Source of the DNA: Bdellovibrionales bacterium
GTDB taxonomy: Bacteria > Bdellovibrionota_C > UBA2361 > SZUA-149 > JAGRAN01
NCBI GenBank assembly: GCA_020434585.1
Contig: JAGRAN010000031.1
Location: 1 to 43,515 of the forward strand
DNA: 43,515 nucleotides
Reading direction: 5' to 3'
In this document: piece after piece, positions 8,172-16,168 of the stretch
How the letters are laid out: each line of letters begins with the position of its first letter
Numbering within the stretch: position 1 is the stretch's first letter
Notes under the pieces: generated by a model
The model's input: only the letters and a program-made list of their open reading frames with translations
Database searches by the model: none
What the model was told of the DNA's origin: nothing
Translations under genes and position numbers: made by a program

Positions 8172-9354
8172 GCGGCAAAGCTTTATTCCAGTTTTGGTTT
8201 TTGTTCTTATTGCATCCACAATGGGTTTGCTGCTGGTGAGGTCTCTCCATGCCTCATACGCCTTTGGAAGCTTTGGAACGAACGACTTTATTGAGTTCTG
8301 GTCTGCTTTTCAGTTGTTCGTGGTTAACGATAACCCTTACGACCCGGAGAAGCTTAACGCGATTCAGGTTAGCCTAGGCCGGGCGCAGGAAAGTCCGCTC
8401 CTGCTTTGGAACCCTCCTTGGGTTTTGACTTTGATGACGCCTCTGCTGAATCTTGGCTTCGCCGCGTCGGCACAAGTGTTTATTTGGATGAACCTCGTGC
8501 TGTTGGGCGCAGGAGCGGCATTGCTTTGGTCGGCTAGCACCGAACGTCGCCCCTACTCCCCTAAGAGTATCGGTGCGGCGTTTCTCTTTCTTCCTGCGCT
8601 AACGAATATCCAAATCGGCCAAATTGCAATCGTGTTGTTCTTTTGCATTGCAGGCTTTGTTTGGGCGGCTGCAAATCGGCGCGACTTCCTTGCTGGATTG
8701 TTTCTCGTTCCACTGAGCATTAAAGTTCACATGGTGTTCTTGCTGTTAACAGCTATCGCATGGTGGATTGTCCGCTTCAGACGATTTAGAGTTTTTGGGG
8801 GAGGTGCTGTTGGATTTAGCGCCCTGATTGCGGCAACAGTTGCCGTATCACCAAACGCACTTAATAATTGGCTTGGCGGTTTTGAATCTCCCCCATTTTA
8901 CTGGAAAACAGCAGCTCTCTCCGGAGCCCTTAGATCTCTTCTCTTCGAACTGACTGGTGACGCACCTGCCTGGCCGGTTGTGGTTCTTCCAATTATCGCT
9001 CTGTTTGCGGTGTGTCTATGGCTGCTTAAGCGAAGACCGACGATTGATTGGACAATGCACGCACCACCGCTAATTGCTCTGTCGATCATGTTCTCGCCTT
9101 ACGGCTGGCTTTTTGATCAAACACTCCTCGTGTGTGTTCAAGTAGTCCTATTGGCCAAAGCGTTTGAGCCAGAAGTTTCAAATCACGCTCGTCGTGAAGT
9201 GGTACTTCTACTTGCCGTAGATCAGATGTTCTTAGTCCTTTCGCTAATTTCGGGATTTGCCATGCACCATCACTTTTTTTGGCACCCTGTGGCGATGTTG
9301 TGGGTTTGGTATCGCAGCAGCCGCGTGCTCGGCTTAGACTCATCAGAGCGATGA
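8164..9354 (+). CDS. GT87 (DUF2029)-like membrane glycosyltransferase
   Basis: This 396-aa polytopic protein has the hallmarks of the DUF2029/GT87 family. An early periplasmic loop carries acidic residues near the membrane (NDFIEFWSAFQ), followed by NPYDPEKL, the WNPPWVL segment, and about ten transmembrane helices. PimE, the best known member, is a polyprenyl-phosphomannose-dependent mannosyltransferase, and this protein probably adds a sugar on the outer face of the inner membrane. The ATG at 8164 was chosen because GGAAGATGAG precedes it at suitable distance. It overlaps the previous gene's stop by 8 bp. An in-frame ATG at 8152 is an alternative. It is the last gene of the kinase-phosphatase-GT-C run. 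Confidence 0.8.
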   Translation: MNKRQSFIPVLVFVLIASTMGLLLVRSLHASYAFGSFGTNDFIEFWSAFQLFVVNDNPYDPEKLNAIQVSLGRAQESPLLLWNPPWVLTLMTPLLNLGFAASAQVFIWMNLVLLGAGAALLWSASTERRPYSPKSIGAAFLFLPALTNIQIGQIAIVLFFCIAGFVWAAANRRDFLAGLFLVPLSIKVHMVFLLLTAIAWWIVRFRRFRVFGGGAVGFSALIAATVAVSPNALNNWLGGFESPPFYWKTAALSGALRSLLFELTGDAPAWPVVVLPIIALFAVCLWLLKRRPTIDWTMHAPPLIALSIMFSPYGWLFDQTLLVCVQVVLLAKAFEPEVSNHARREVVLLLAVDQMFLVLSLISGFAMHHHFFWHPVAMLWVWYRSSRVLGLDSSER

Positions 9355-9390
9355 AGTTATCTAACTGCAATTAGACTCAGGGACGTAATA

Positions 9391-9645
9391 CTAGGGCTCG
9401 TCGCTAAGGCCGATATCATACTCATCACGGAATTGAAGGTGGCCATCATTGATGACATCCATCGGGTCGCCGATTATCGGCGAAGGCTCTTCGTCGCTGG
9501 TCCGCTCCCACAATAAGTAGGACACGATCGCGATTAACACGACCATCAGAAAGCCTACCTTCATGAAGACCGGCTTAGGACTGGTTGGAAACGCTGCGGC
9601 AGAAATCTCTCTGCCCGAGGCTTCTTTGGTTTCTAGCTCGTCCAT
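9391..9645 (-). CDS. Small single-pass membrane protein, unknown
   Basis: This 84-aa protein has one clear transmembrane segment (about residues 28-46, VGFLMVVLIAIVSYLLW). A polar N-terminus precedes it, and an acidic C-terminal tail rich in Asp, Glu and Pro follows. It stands alone on the minus strand between the GT87-like gene and the serine operon, with its stop 36 bp from the converging GT87-like stop. No family is recognised. The hydrophobic segment followed by a charged tail is unlikely to be a chance shadow frame, since nothing is coded opposite it. Confidence 0.55.
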   Translation of the reverse strand: MDELETKEASGREISAAAFPTSPKPVFMKVGFLMVVLIAIVSYLLWERTSDEEPSPIIGDPMDVINDGHLQFRDEYDIGLSDEP

Positions 9646-9814
9646 TAGATACTCTGAAAATTAATATCTATTTAATTCTATACCTATCTTAGGCGTTGTC
9701 TAGATCTGTGTAAGTGCCGCAGTCTTTCCTACTGCCCAGATGACAAATGAGTACTCCAAGGATATATTTCTTTGCGTTCTAGAGCATCAACTATTAGTAA
9801 AAAGAGGGTTAATT

Positions 9815-11053
9815 ATGGCTGTACTTAAGCCGCTGCGCGGACTGCGACCCAAGCCTGAGCTAGCAAATAAGGTCGCTAGCGTTCCTTACGACGTCGTCAA
9901 TACCGAAGAGGCCCGAAACCTCGCCGAGGGCAACGCCTTAAGCTTCCTTCGGGTGGTGCGCAGTGAAATCGAATTTCCCGACGGCACAGACCCTTACGGC
10001 GACGAAATATATCAGCGCGCAAAGCAGAACCTGGATACGCTGATTAAAGACGGGGTCCTAGAATTCGAGAACTCACCTTCGCTCTACATTTATCAGCTCG
10101 ATATGAATGGACACATCCAGACCGGAGTTGTCGGCTGCTGCCCGGTCGAAGAATACAATAACAATCTTATCAAGAAGCACGAGAAAACCAGACCGGACAA
10201 AGAGAACGACCGAACGAGACATATTAAGAGTATTGGAGCACACGCCGGCCCTGTGTTTCTTACCTATAAGCACCAACCTCAAATCAGCTCGTTGGTCGAA
10301 CAGGAAATTGGCGCTCTCGACCCAGTATACGATTTTACCGCTCCTGACGGAGTTCGGCACACCGTTTGGAAAGTGGCGGAAGCGCAAGCTCTAGTGAACG
10401 CATTCGCTGAAGTTCCATGCACCTACGTTGCTGACGGTCACCACCGAATTGCAAGTGCCGCAAGATGCGCTGCAGAACTCAAGTCCGAAAATCCAAACCA
10501 CACAGGCAGTGAGAGCTACAATTACTTTCTGTCTGTTTTGTTTCCGGACGATGAATTGCAAATCCTTCCTTACAATAGAATCATATATTCGCTTGGATCT
10601 CTTTCGGCCTCGGATGTTCTGGTTAAGCTGAAGGAAAATTACGAAGTTGCTGAAGGCGGCAACCCAGTGCCGGACGCCAAAGGTCATGTAAGCATGTTTA
10701 TCGACGGCAAATGGTTCAGCTTAGCCCCCAAAGCGAACGAGGCTAAAATCACGGATCCGGTTGAGTCGCTCGAAGTCAGCGTGCTTGCCCGCAAGGTGCT
10801 GGTTCCAATTTTCGGAATCGAAGACGAGCGAACCGACAAAAACGTCGATTTTGTCGGCGGGATTCGTGGAACTAAATACCTTGAACAGCTGGTGAGTAGC
10901 GGAAAAGCTGCTTGTGCGTTCTCGCTTTATCCGACTTCTGTCGCTGAACTAATGGCCGTATCTGACGCAGATATGATTATGGCTCCGAAGTCTACCTGGT
11001 TTGAGCCAAAGCTGCGCTCCGGACTTATTATTCACCGCTTTCTTAATTCTTGA
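9815..11053 (+). CDS. DUF1015 family protein (serine-metabolism-linked)
   Basis: This 412-aa protein matches the DUF1015 family. It has the opening VPYDVVNTEEAR, the KKHEKTRPDKENDR block (about 120-133), and YVADGHHRIASA (about 205-214), which resembles the DGHHR-type nucleotide-binding motif of ParB/sulfiredoxin-fold serine kinases such as SerK and SbnI. The start at 9815 has AAAGAGGG seven bases upstream. The longer frame from 9740 lacks family similarity in its first 25 residues. DUF1015 genes commonly lie beside serA and serC, as here, suggesting a role in serine or phosphoserine handling. Whether it acts as a free-serine kinase or in the missing phosphatase step is not shown. Confidence 0.85.
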   Translation: MAVLKPLRGLRPKPELANKVASVPYDVVNTEEARNLAEGNALSFLRVVRSEIEFPDGTDPYGDEIYQRAKQNLDTLIKDGVLEFENSPSLYIYQLDMNGHIQTGVVGCCPVEEYNNNLIKKHEKTRPDKENDRTRHIKSIGAHAGPVFLTYKHQPQISSLVEQEIGALDPVYDFTAPDGVRHTVWKVAEAQALVNAFAEVPCTYVADGHHRIASAARCAAELKSENPNHTGSESYNYFLSVLFPDDELQILPYNRIIYSLGSLSASDVLVKLKENYEVAEGGNPVPDAKGHVSMFIDGKWFSLAPKANEAKITDPVESLEVSVLARKVLVPIFGIEDERTDKNVDFVGGIRGTKYLEQLVSSGKAACAFSLYPTSVAELMAVSDADMIMAPKSTWFEPKLRSGLIIHRFLNS

Positions 11054-11076
11054 TTTCTCTCCAGGAGGAGCTGCGT

Positions 11077-12285
11077 ATGAAGATTCTCATTGCAGACAAG
11101 TTCGCCGAGTCCGCCCGTGACATGCTTGCCGCTGAAGGACATGAAGTTGTGTTCGATCCTGAATTAAAAGACGGCGCATTGCTCTCAGCCCTTGGTGAGC
11201 ATAACCCCAAGGTTCTGGTCGTGCGCTCGACTAAAGTAACCACGGACATGCTTAATGCACCAGCCAACTTGGCACTCGTTGTTCGCGCTGGCGCTGGGGT
11301 CAATACAATCGACATCGCAACAGCCTCCAAGTTGGGAATTTACGTTTCGAACTGCCCCGGCAAGAACGCAGTCGCTGTTGCGGAGCTCGCAATCGGACTG
11401 ATGCTCGCCGTAGACCGCAGAATCCCAGATAATGCAGCGCAGCTGCGGGAAGGACTTTGGAACAAGAAGGAATTCGGTAAGGCGCGCGGAATCAAGGGCT
11501 GCACCCTTGGGCTAATTGGCCTCGGTGCAATCGGAAAAGAAGTCGCATCACGAGCAAAGGCACTCGAAATGGAAGTGATCGCTTGGAGCCGTTCACTAAC
11601 TGAGAAAACTGCAAAATTGCTGGGAGTCGGTTTCTGTAGCTCCCCGCTAGAGGTTGCTAGAAACAGCGACATTGTCAGTGTCCACGTAGCGGTAACAGGC
11701 GACACAAAGGGACTTTGCAATTCCGATTTCTTCGCCGCGATGAAGGATGGTGCCTTCTTTATCAATACTTCCCGTGGCGAAGTGGTCGACGAAGGTGCTT
11801 TGATTGACGCCATGAACAAAAAGGCTATCCGCGCCGGTTTGGACGTATTTTGCAACGAACCCGCTGCGGGTTCTGATCAATGGAAGTCGGACCTCTCTGC
11901 TCACTCTTTCGTCGTGGGGACGCACCATATCGGCGCATCTACTGAGCAAGCAACCACCGCTATCGGTGATGAAGCGCTCAGAGTAATTCAAACATTTGCC
12001 TCGACTGGCGAAGTTCTCAACTGTGTAAACCTTGAAGACAACCCGCCCGCGTCTCATATAATGAGTGTGCGTCACGCTAACCGAGTTGGTGTATTGGCAA
12101 AAGTTCTTCACGAAGTTCAGCTGGCCGGCATAAATGTGCTCAATATGGAAAACCAGCTCTTTCAAGGCGACGAAGCAGCAACAGCAACAATCGGTTTGGA
12201 CAAAGAACCTACCGAGGCAGTACGCAAAGCGATATGTGCAGCGAGTGACGCGATTATCTCTGTTAGCGTCCAGGCAAGAAATTAG
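11077..12285 (+). CDS. serA: D-3-phosphoglycerate dehydrogenase with C-terminal ACT-like domain
   Basis: This 402-aa enzyme catalyses the NAD-dependent oxidation of 3-phosphoglycerate to 3-phosphohydroxypyruvate, the first committed step of serine synthesis. It shows the NAD-binding Rossmann motif GLIGLGAIGKEVA, the NTSRGEVVDEGAL active-site region with catalytic Arg, the downstream Glu, and the HHIGASTEQA histidine motif. Residues from about 325 (ASHIMSVRHANRVGVLAKVL) form an ACT-type regulatory domain, which usually mediates serine feedback inhibition. AGGAGGAG at 11063-11070 sets the ATG at 11077, so the upstream in-frame TTG is rejected. It follows DUF1015 by 23 bp and precedes serC by 20 bp in one operon. 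Confidence 0.95.
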   Translation: MKILIADKFAESARDMLAAEGHEVVFDPELKDGALLSALGEHNPKVLVVRSTKVTTDMLNAPANLALVVRAGAGVNTIDIATASKLGIYVSNCPGKNAVAVAELAIGLMLAVDRRIPDNAAQLREGLWNKKEFGKARGIKGCTLGLIGLGAIGKEVASRAKALEMEVIAWSRSLTEKTAKLLGVGFCSSPLEVARNSDIVSVHVAVTGDTKGLCNSDFFAAMKDGAFFINTSRGEVVDEGALIDAMNKKAIRAGLDVFCNEPAAGSDQWKSDLSAHSFVVGTHHIGASTEQATTAIGDEALRVIQTFASTGEVLNCVNLEDNPPASHIMSVRHANRVGVLAKVLHEVQLAGINVLNMENQLFQGDEAATATIGLDKEPTEAVRKAICAASDAIISVSVQARN

Positions 12286-12305
12286 CTCAAACAAGGAATA
12301 GTACG

Positions 12306-13385
12306 ATGATTGAAAATAGAATTTTTAACTTCAGCGCCGGCCCAGCAGTCCTTCCAGAAGACGTTCTGCTCCAAGTGAGAGACAACTTGTTAAACTATAA
12401 AAACTGCGGCCTGGGCATGATGGAAATGAGCCATCGTGGAAAGGAATTTACAGAGATAATTCAAGACACTGAAGCTACATTACGCAAACTGTTGTCAATC
12501 AGCGATGATTACGCCGTGATTTTCACAACAGGTGGAGCGACGAATCAGTTCTCAATGGTCGCAATGAACTTGCTCGGCGGGGCTACCGGCAATTATATAA
12601 ACACCGGCGTTTGGTCGAAAAAGGCAATCGCGGAAGCTAAGAAATTTGGCGAGGTTCATGTCGCAGCAAGCTCCGAAGGTGATTCTTTCAGCTCAATCCC
12701 TACTAACATCGATCTTTCAAATAACGCCGCTTACCTACACTTCACGAGCAACAATACAATCTTTGGCACGCAGTTCTCTGCAGAGCCTCAAGCGGGAAGT
12801 ACCCCGCTAATTTGTGACGCATCCTCTGATTTCCTTCACAAACCCCTGGATGTTTCAAAGTACGGCTTAATCTACGCGGGCGCGCAGAAAAACCTTGGGC
12901 CTTCCGGCGTCACTTTGGTGGTCATCCGCAAGGATTTGCTTGAACGCATCCCGGAGAATCTTCCGATCATGATGGACTACCGTACATACGTTGACGGAGA
13001 ATCTCTTTACAACACTCCTCCGACTCTTCCGATTTACGTTGTCGGTGAAGTTCTGAAGTGGATTGATGCACAAGGCGGGCTTGTCGAGATGGAAAAGCGC
13101 AATCGCAACAAAGCTGCCGTCCTATATCAAGCAATTGATGCAGGCGATTTCTACCGCGGGACTGCGCAAAAAGGCTCAAGAAGCGTGATGAACGTTACGT
13201 TTAGACTTGCAAGCGAGAACCTAGAATCACTGTTCTTGGAAAAAGCAAAGGCTGCAGGTTTTTCAGGGCTTAAAGGCCACCGCAGCGTTGGCGGTATTAG
13301 AGCTAGTGTTTATAACGCTTTCCCATCGCAGGGTGTCGATGCCCTTGTTGAATTTATGAAGGAATTTGAATCGTCTAACGGTTAA
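12306..13385 (+). CDS. serC: Phosphoserine aminotransferase
   Basis: This 359-aa PLP enzyme catalyses glutamate-dependent amination of 3-phosphohydroxypyruvate to phosphoserine, and of the analogous pyridoxine-pathway intermediate. It begins IFNFSAGPAVLPEDVL, has MEMSHRGKEF and TTGGATNQF for substrate and cofactor binding, DASSDF for the PLP-nitrogen Asp, and AGAQKNLGPSG with the Schiff-base lysine at K195. The tail contains GHRSVGGIRASVYNAF with the conserved arginine. Length is normal for the family. It is third in the DUF1015-serA-serC operon. No serB-like phosphoserine phosphatase is next to it. Confidence 0.96.
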   Translation: MIENRIFNFSAGPAVLPEDVLLQVRDNLLNYKNCGLGMMEMSHRGKEFTEIIQDTEATLRKLLSISDDYAVIFTTGGATNQFSMVAMNLLGGATGNYINTGVWSKKAIAEAKKFGEVHVAASSEGDSFSSIPTNIDLSNNAAYLHFTSNNTIFGTQFSAEPQAGSTPLICDASSDFLHKPLDVSKYGLIYAGAQKNLGPSGVTLVVIRKDLLERIPENLPIMMDYRTYVDGESLYNTPPTLPIYVVGEVLKWIDAQGGLVEMEKRNRNKAAVLYQAIDAGDFYRGTAQKGSRSVMNVTFRLASENLESLFLEKAKAAGFSGLKGHRSVGGIRASVYNAFPSQGVDALVEFMKEFESSNG

Positions 13386-13501
13386 TTCGCATTGAAATTA
13401 AAGGGAAAGCACGTTAGCGTCGTATATAATATATGTCTCTCCCAGTTAGCGGTGGTAAATTCATGCCCTCAGCTTTTTTGGTGAAAAAGTAGGTCGCCTT
13501 C

Positions 13502-13933
13502 ATGACGCAAACTTCCATTCCAAGCAACCTTCGAGTAGCCGTTATTGATGAAGACCTCATGGTTAGAGTCATGATTAAACGGATGTTTAATAAGTTTGGA
13601 GTGACTTCAGTTACTGAAACGAATGACGCAAATCGTGTTCTAAAAAAGATCGAAAACGGGCTCATTGATATTGTGTTCACGGAGATGCACCTGCCCAAGA
13701 TGTCTGGGCTCGACCTTTTGCGTTCAGTGAGAAGCTACGAGAACCTCAGAAAACTTCCGATAATTATCTGCACCAAGGAAACGAGGGAAGACTCCGTTCG
13801 CGACGCGATGAAACTCGGAGTAACTGACTACATAATTAAGCCCCTCACTCAGCGCACAATCGAAGACAAACTTTCGGGCTGGCTCGCCTCGGGCAAACCA
13901 GCAGAGAAAGAGCAAGACCCGTTGCTGCGCTAG
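13502..13933 (+). CDS. Stand-alone receiver-domain protein with Glu at the phospho-acceptor position
   Basis: This 143-aa protein is a single CheY-like receiver domain with no output domain. The acidic pair is D-E in VIDEDLMV, the Thr/Ser switch is in IICTKE, and the conserved lysine is in YIIKPLT. The normal acceptor aspartate is replaced by glutamate: E61 (codon GAG at 13682-13684) lies exactly four residues before the conserved Pro in TEMHLPKMSG. Such a change prevents ordinary phosphorylation and often mimics the activated state. It could be a constitutively on adaptor or a pseudo-receiver. It precedes a HAD-like gene by 12 bp, so it is probably co-transcribed. A TATAAT-like sequence lies at about 13424-13429. 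Confidence 0.88.
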   Translation: MTQTSIPSNLRVAVIDEDLMVRVMIKRMFNKFGVTSVTETNDANRVLKKIENGLIDIVFTEMHLPKMSGLDLLRSVRSYENLRKLPIIICTKETREDSVRDAMKLGVTDYIIKPLTQRTIEDKLSGWLASGKPAEKEQDPLLR

Positions 13934-13945
13934 TCCCCTGCACTG

Positions 13946-14710
13946 ATGACCGCCGCGAACGAACTGCTAATTTTTGATTTCGACGGCGTGATTGTTAACT
14001 CCGTTAAGGAAGTTGCGATCACCGCGCACAACGCCGTATCTAACAACAAAGTATTCTCACTAAAAGATCTCCCCACAGGATATTTAGATGTTTTCCTTGC
14101 GAACCGTCACATGGTTAGACCCGCGGGCGATTTTCTGCCATTCGCACTCTGCTGCCTAGAGTTAGGCCCCGGGAGCACAGTTTCGGAGCAAGACTTTGAA
14201 GCCAGGTGTAGAGCTGAGAAGAATGACGTAAAAGTACGAACTGCCAAATTTTTTGAGAGTCGACGGGCCTTCGTCGACGCTAATCCGGAAGAGTGGTTAT
14301 CGCTGCATGAAGTTTATCAACCGTTGTTCGCTGAACTACAGCGGCGTAATGCAGATTTAATAGTACTCACGAATAAGAATCGCGCTGCAGTTGTCAGACT
14401 TTTGACTCACTTCGATCTTTCCGCGAATGCTGACTGGATATACTCGGGAGATGGTGGTCAGACTAAACATCAAAACTTTGCGCTTATACTCAACAGTCAT
14501 CCAGCGAAACGCTACTATTTCATCGATGACTCACTTGGCAATCTACTCAGCTTGAACCAGTCGCTAGATATGGGAGAGGCGTTCGTACCGCTCCTGGCGC
14601 AGTGGGGATACGTCGGAATCGAAGACACAGCACGTGCCAAATCCTATGGAATTAAGTGCCTAGGGCAGGAAGAGCTAATTGAACTTGCTCGGGGCCTCGC
14701 CTCTGGATAA
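13946..14710 (+). CDS. HAD superfamily hydrolase-like protein
   Basis: This 254-aa protein has the HAD motifs in order: FDFDGVIVNS (motif I nucleophile Asp and general acid Asp), VLTNKN (motif II Thr), a lysine in QTKHQNF (motif III) and YYFIDDSLGN (motif IV acidic pair). A cap of about 120 residues is inserted after motif I. It is probably a phosphatase or phosphotransferase on a small phosphorylated metabolite or sugar, but the substrate is unknown. It lies between the receiver gene and a GT-C-like membrane gene, with gaps of 12 and 9 bp. By position near serA/serC one might suggest phosphoserine phosphatase, but it does not resemble SerB. Confidence 0.8.
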   Translation: MTAANELLIFDFDGVIVNSVKEVAITAHNAVSNNKVFSLKDLPTGYLDVFLANRHMVRPAGDFLPFALCCLELGPGSTVSEQDFEARCRAEKNDVKVRTAKFFESRRAFVDANPEEWLSLHEVYQPLFAELQRRNADLIVLTNKNRAAVVRLLTHFDLSANADWIYSGDGGQTKHQNFALILNSHPAKRYYFIDDSLGNLLSLNQSLDMGEAFVPLLAQWGYVGIEDTARAKSYGIKCLGQEELIELARGLASG

Positions 14711-14719
14711 CTTTTCTTC

Positions 14720-16168
14720 ATGAAGAGCCTACCCAAACCAAAGCGATCCGCCGGCTCGATGGTATTCGATGCGGCATTCGTTCTGTTTGGTGCCCTCACG
14801 ATCCAGTTTCTCTATGTTAAGTCGGCACCAGCCGTAATTACCTCGGACAGCATTCACGCCCTTCGAGGAGCGCTGGAATTTATTTCGTCAGACACAATTG
14901 CAATTCTGGGACCTGACTACGTTCCTGGATACTCATTGTTTATCGCTGGAATTATCGCCGTCGCCGGTAAGGCGATTGCACCTGTGCTGACGATCCAACA
15001 CTTGATGCTTGCTGTTCTGGCCAGCTTGGCAACGGTAGTCGTCAGAATCTACTCAAACAGAAGTTACAGCCTATGCGCCGGGTTTCTGATTGCGCTAGAT
15101 CCTGTCTCTGCCTTTTGCTCTAGCTGGGTGCTGCCGGACTTTTTATTCGTCTTTTTGATTACTTGTGCTGTGCTATCAGCTTTCGATGCTCATCGATCGC
15201 CCTTGCTGTCCGCGATTTCTGGGCTGCTGTTCGGTTCGGCAGTGCTCGTCGAAACTCAAGGCGTAGTCCTCTGGCTCGCAGCATTTTCGTTAATACTCCT
15301 TTCGAGCTTAATTCGCCGCGACGACATGAAACAAACATCAGCGGCACTTCTGCTGTTCACGCTCAGTTTTTTGCTGCTTCTCGTCCCGTGGATAATGTAC
15401 CGCTCAAACGTGCTCGGGGATATCGGCATTGCGAAGGAAAATAAATCTTTAACAAGAATTGAGCGGCTGCAACAAACTATGTTGTTTGACCCGTATTTAA
15501 TTGCTGATAAGGACGAGCGTGCCCTTTATCAAGATGTTCTGCACCGCTACACGAGAAGTTCGCCGTCTGAGAAAAAGTATTTTAGACCAATGGCAGAAAT
15601 TTTTCGTGACGAACTGGTCAAGCGCGGCGACGAAAAGGCAGCAGACCGGTGGTTCCATGACTATTTGACCGAATACCGCCAAACACACCCTCAACGCTAC
15701 TGGACGCAAGTTCTGCTTTCCTTTGCTTCTCTATTGCAGCTCAATTCTGACGCCGCATATCTGCCGCATATGGCAAACGATTACCTTGGCGAAAAGATCT
15801 CACCGTCAGAACTTCTAAAACGATCAGGGGCAACTGAAGAAGAGACACAAATTCTGCTTAGCTATCAGGCGCGCAACGAGGCGACCGAAAGCTGGCGTTC
15901 GGTACTGCACGATATACAAACTTACAAAGCAGTTTGTTCGCTGTTCTTATTGTTCCTTGTATTTGTTTCGATCTATGCCTTAGCCCGGGGAAGCCTGTTT
16001 GATCCAATATTCCTTCTACCATACTTGATTTTTACCGTGCAGGCCGCGTCTCAAGCCTATTTGCTGCAAAATGACGACAGGCTGACTCTAATTTTCTCGC
16101 CGCTATTGTTTGTACAGCTGGCGCTATTGCTAGGGGCAGTCGGTGAACTCGCCAAAACTAGGCGTTAA
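14720..16168 (+). CDS. Multi-pass membrane protein, GT39/PMT-like glycosyltransferase candidate
   Basis: This 482-aa protein has about ten hydrophobic helices. A first-loop acidic site (VITSDSIHALRGALEF) precedes a Pro/Tyr-rich segment (GPDYVPGYSLFIAG), which is the pattern in bacterial GT-C enzymes that use polyprenyl-phosphate sugars. A long soluble insertion of roughly 150 residues (about 235-390) separates the last helices from the core. Its substrate is unknown. It ends convergently, overlapping the aminopeptidase stop on the other strand by 11 bp. It is probably the last gene of the receiver-HAD-GT-C unit. Confidence 0.65.
   Translation: MKSLPKPKRSAGSMVFDAAFVLFGALTIQFLYVKSAPAVITSDSIHALRGALEFISSDTIAILGPDYVPGYSLFIAGIIAVAGKAIAPVLTIQHLMLAVLASLATVVVRIYSNRSYSLCAGFLIALDPVSAFCSSWVLPDFLFVFLITCAVLSAFDAHRSPLLSAISGLLFGSAVLVETQGVVLWLAAFSLILLSSLIRRDDMKQTSAALLLFTLSFLLLLVPWIMYRSNVLGDIGIAKENKSLTRIERLQQTMLFDPYLIADKDERALYQDVLHRYTRSSPSEKKYFRPMAEIFRDELVKRGDEKAADRWFHDYLTEYRQTHPQRYWTQVLLSFASLLQLNSDAAYLPHMANDYLGEKISPSELLKRSGATEEETQILLSYQARNEATESWRSVLHDIQTYKAVCSLFLLFLVFVSIYALARGSLFDPIFLLPYLIFTVQAASQAYLLQNDDRLTLIFSPLLFVQLALLLGAVGELAKTRR

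Noticed and set aside
11647..12294. A 215-codon minus-strand frame opposite serA.
   Set aside because: It is antisense to conserved SerA codons, has no ribosome-binding site and no family features.
13946..14710. HAD-like gene as the missing phosphoserine phosphatase of the serine operon.
   Set aside because: Motifs are HAD-general and it lacks SerB-like sequence features. It sits in a different unit with a receiver and a GT-C-like gene.
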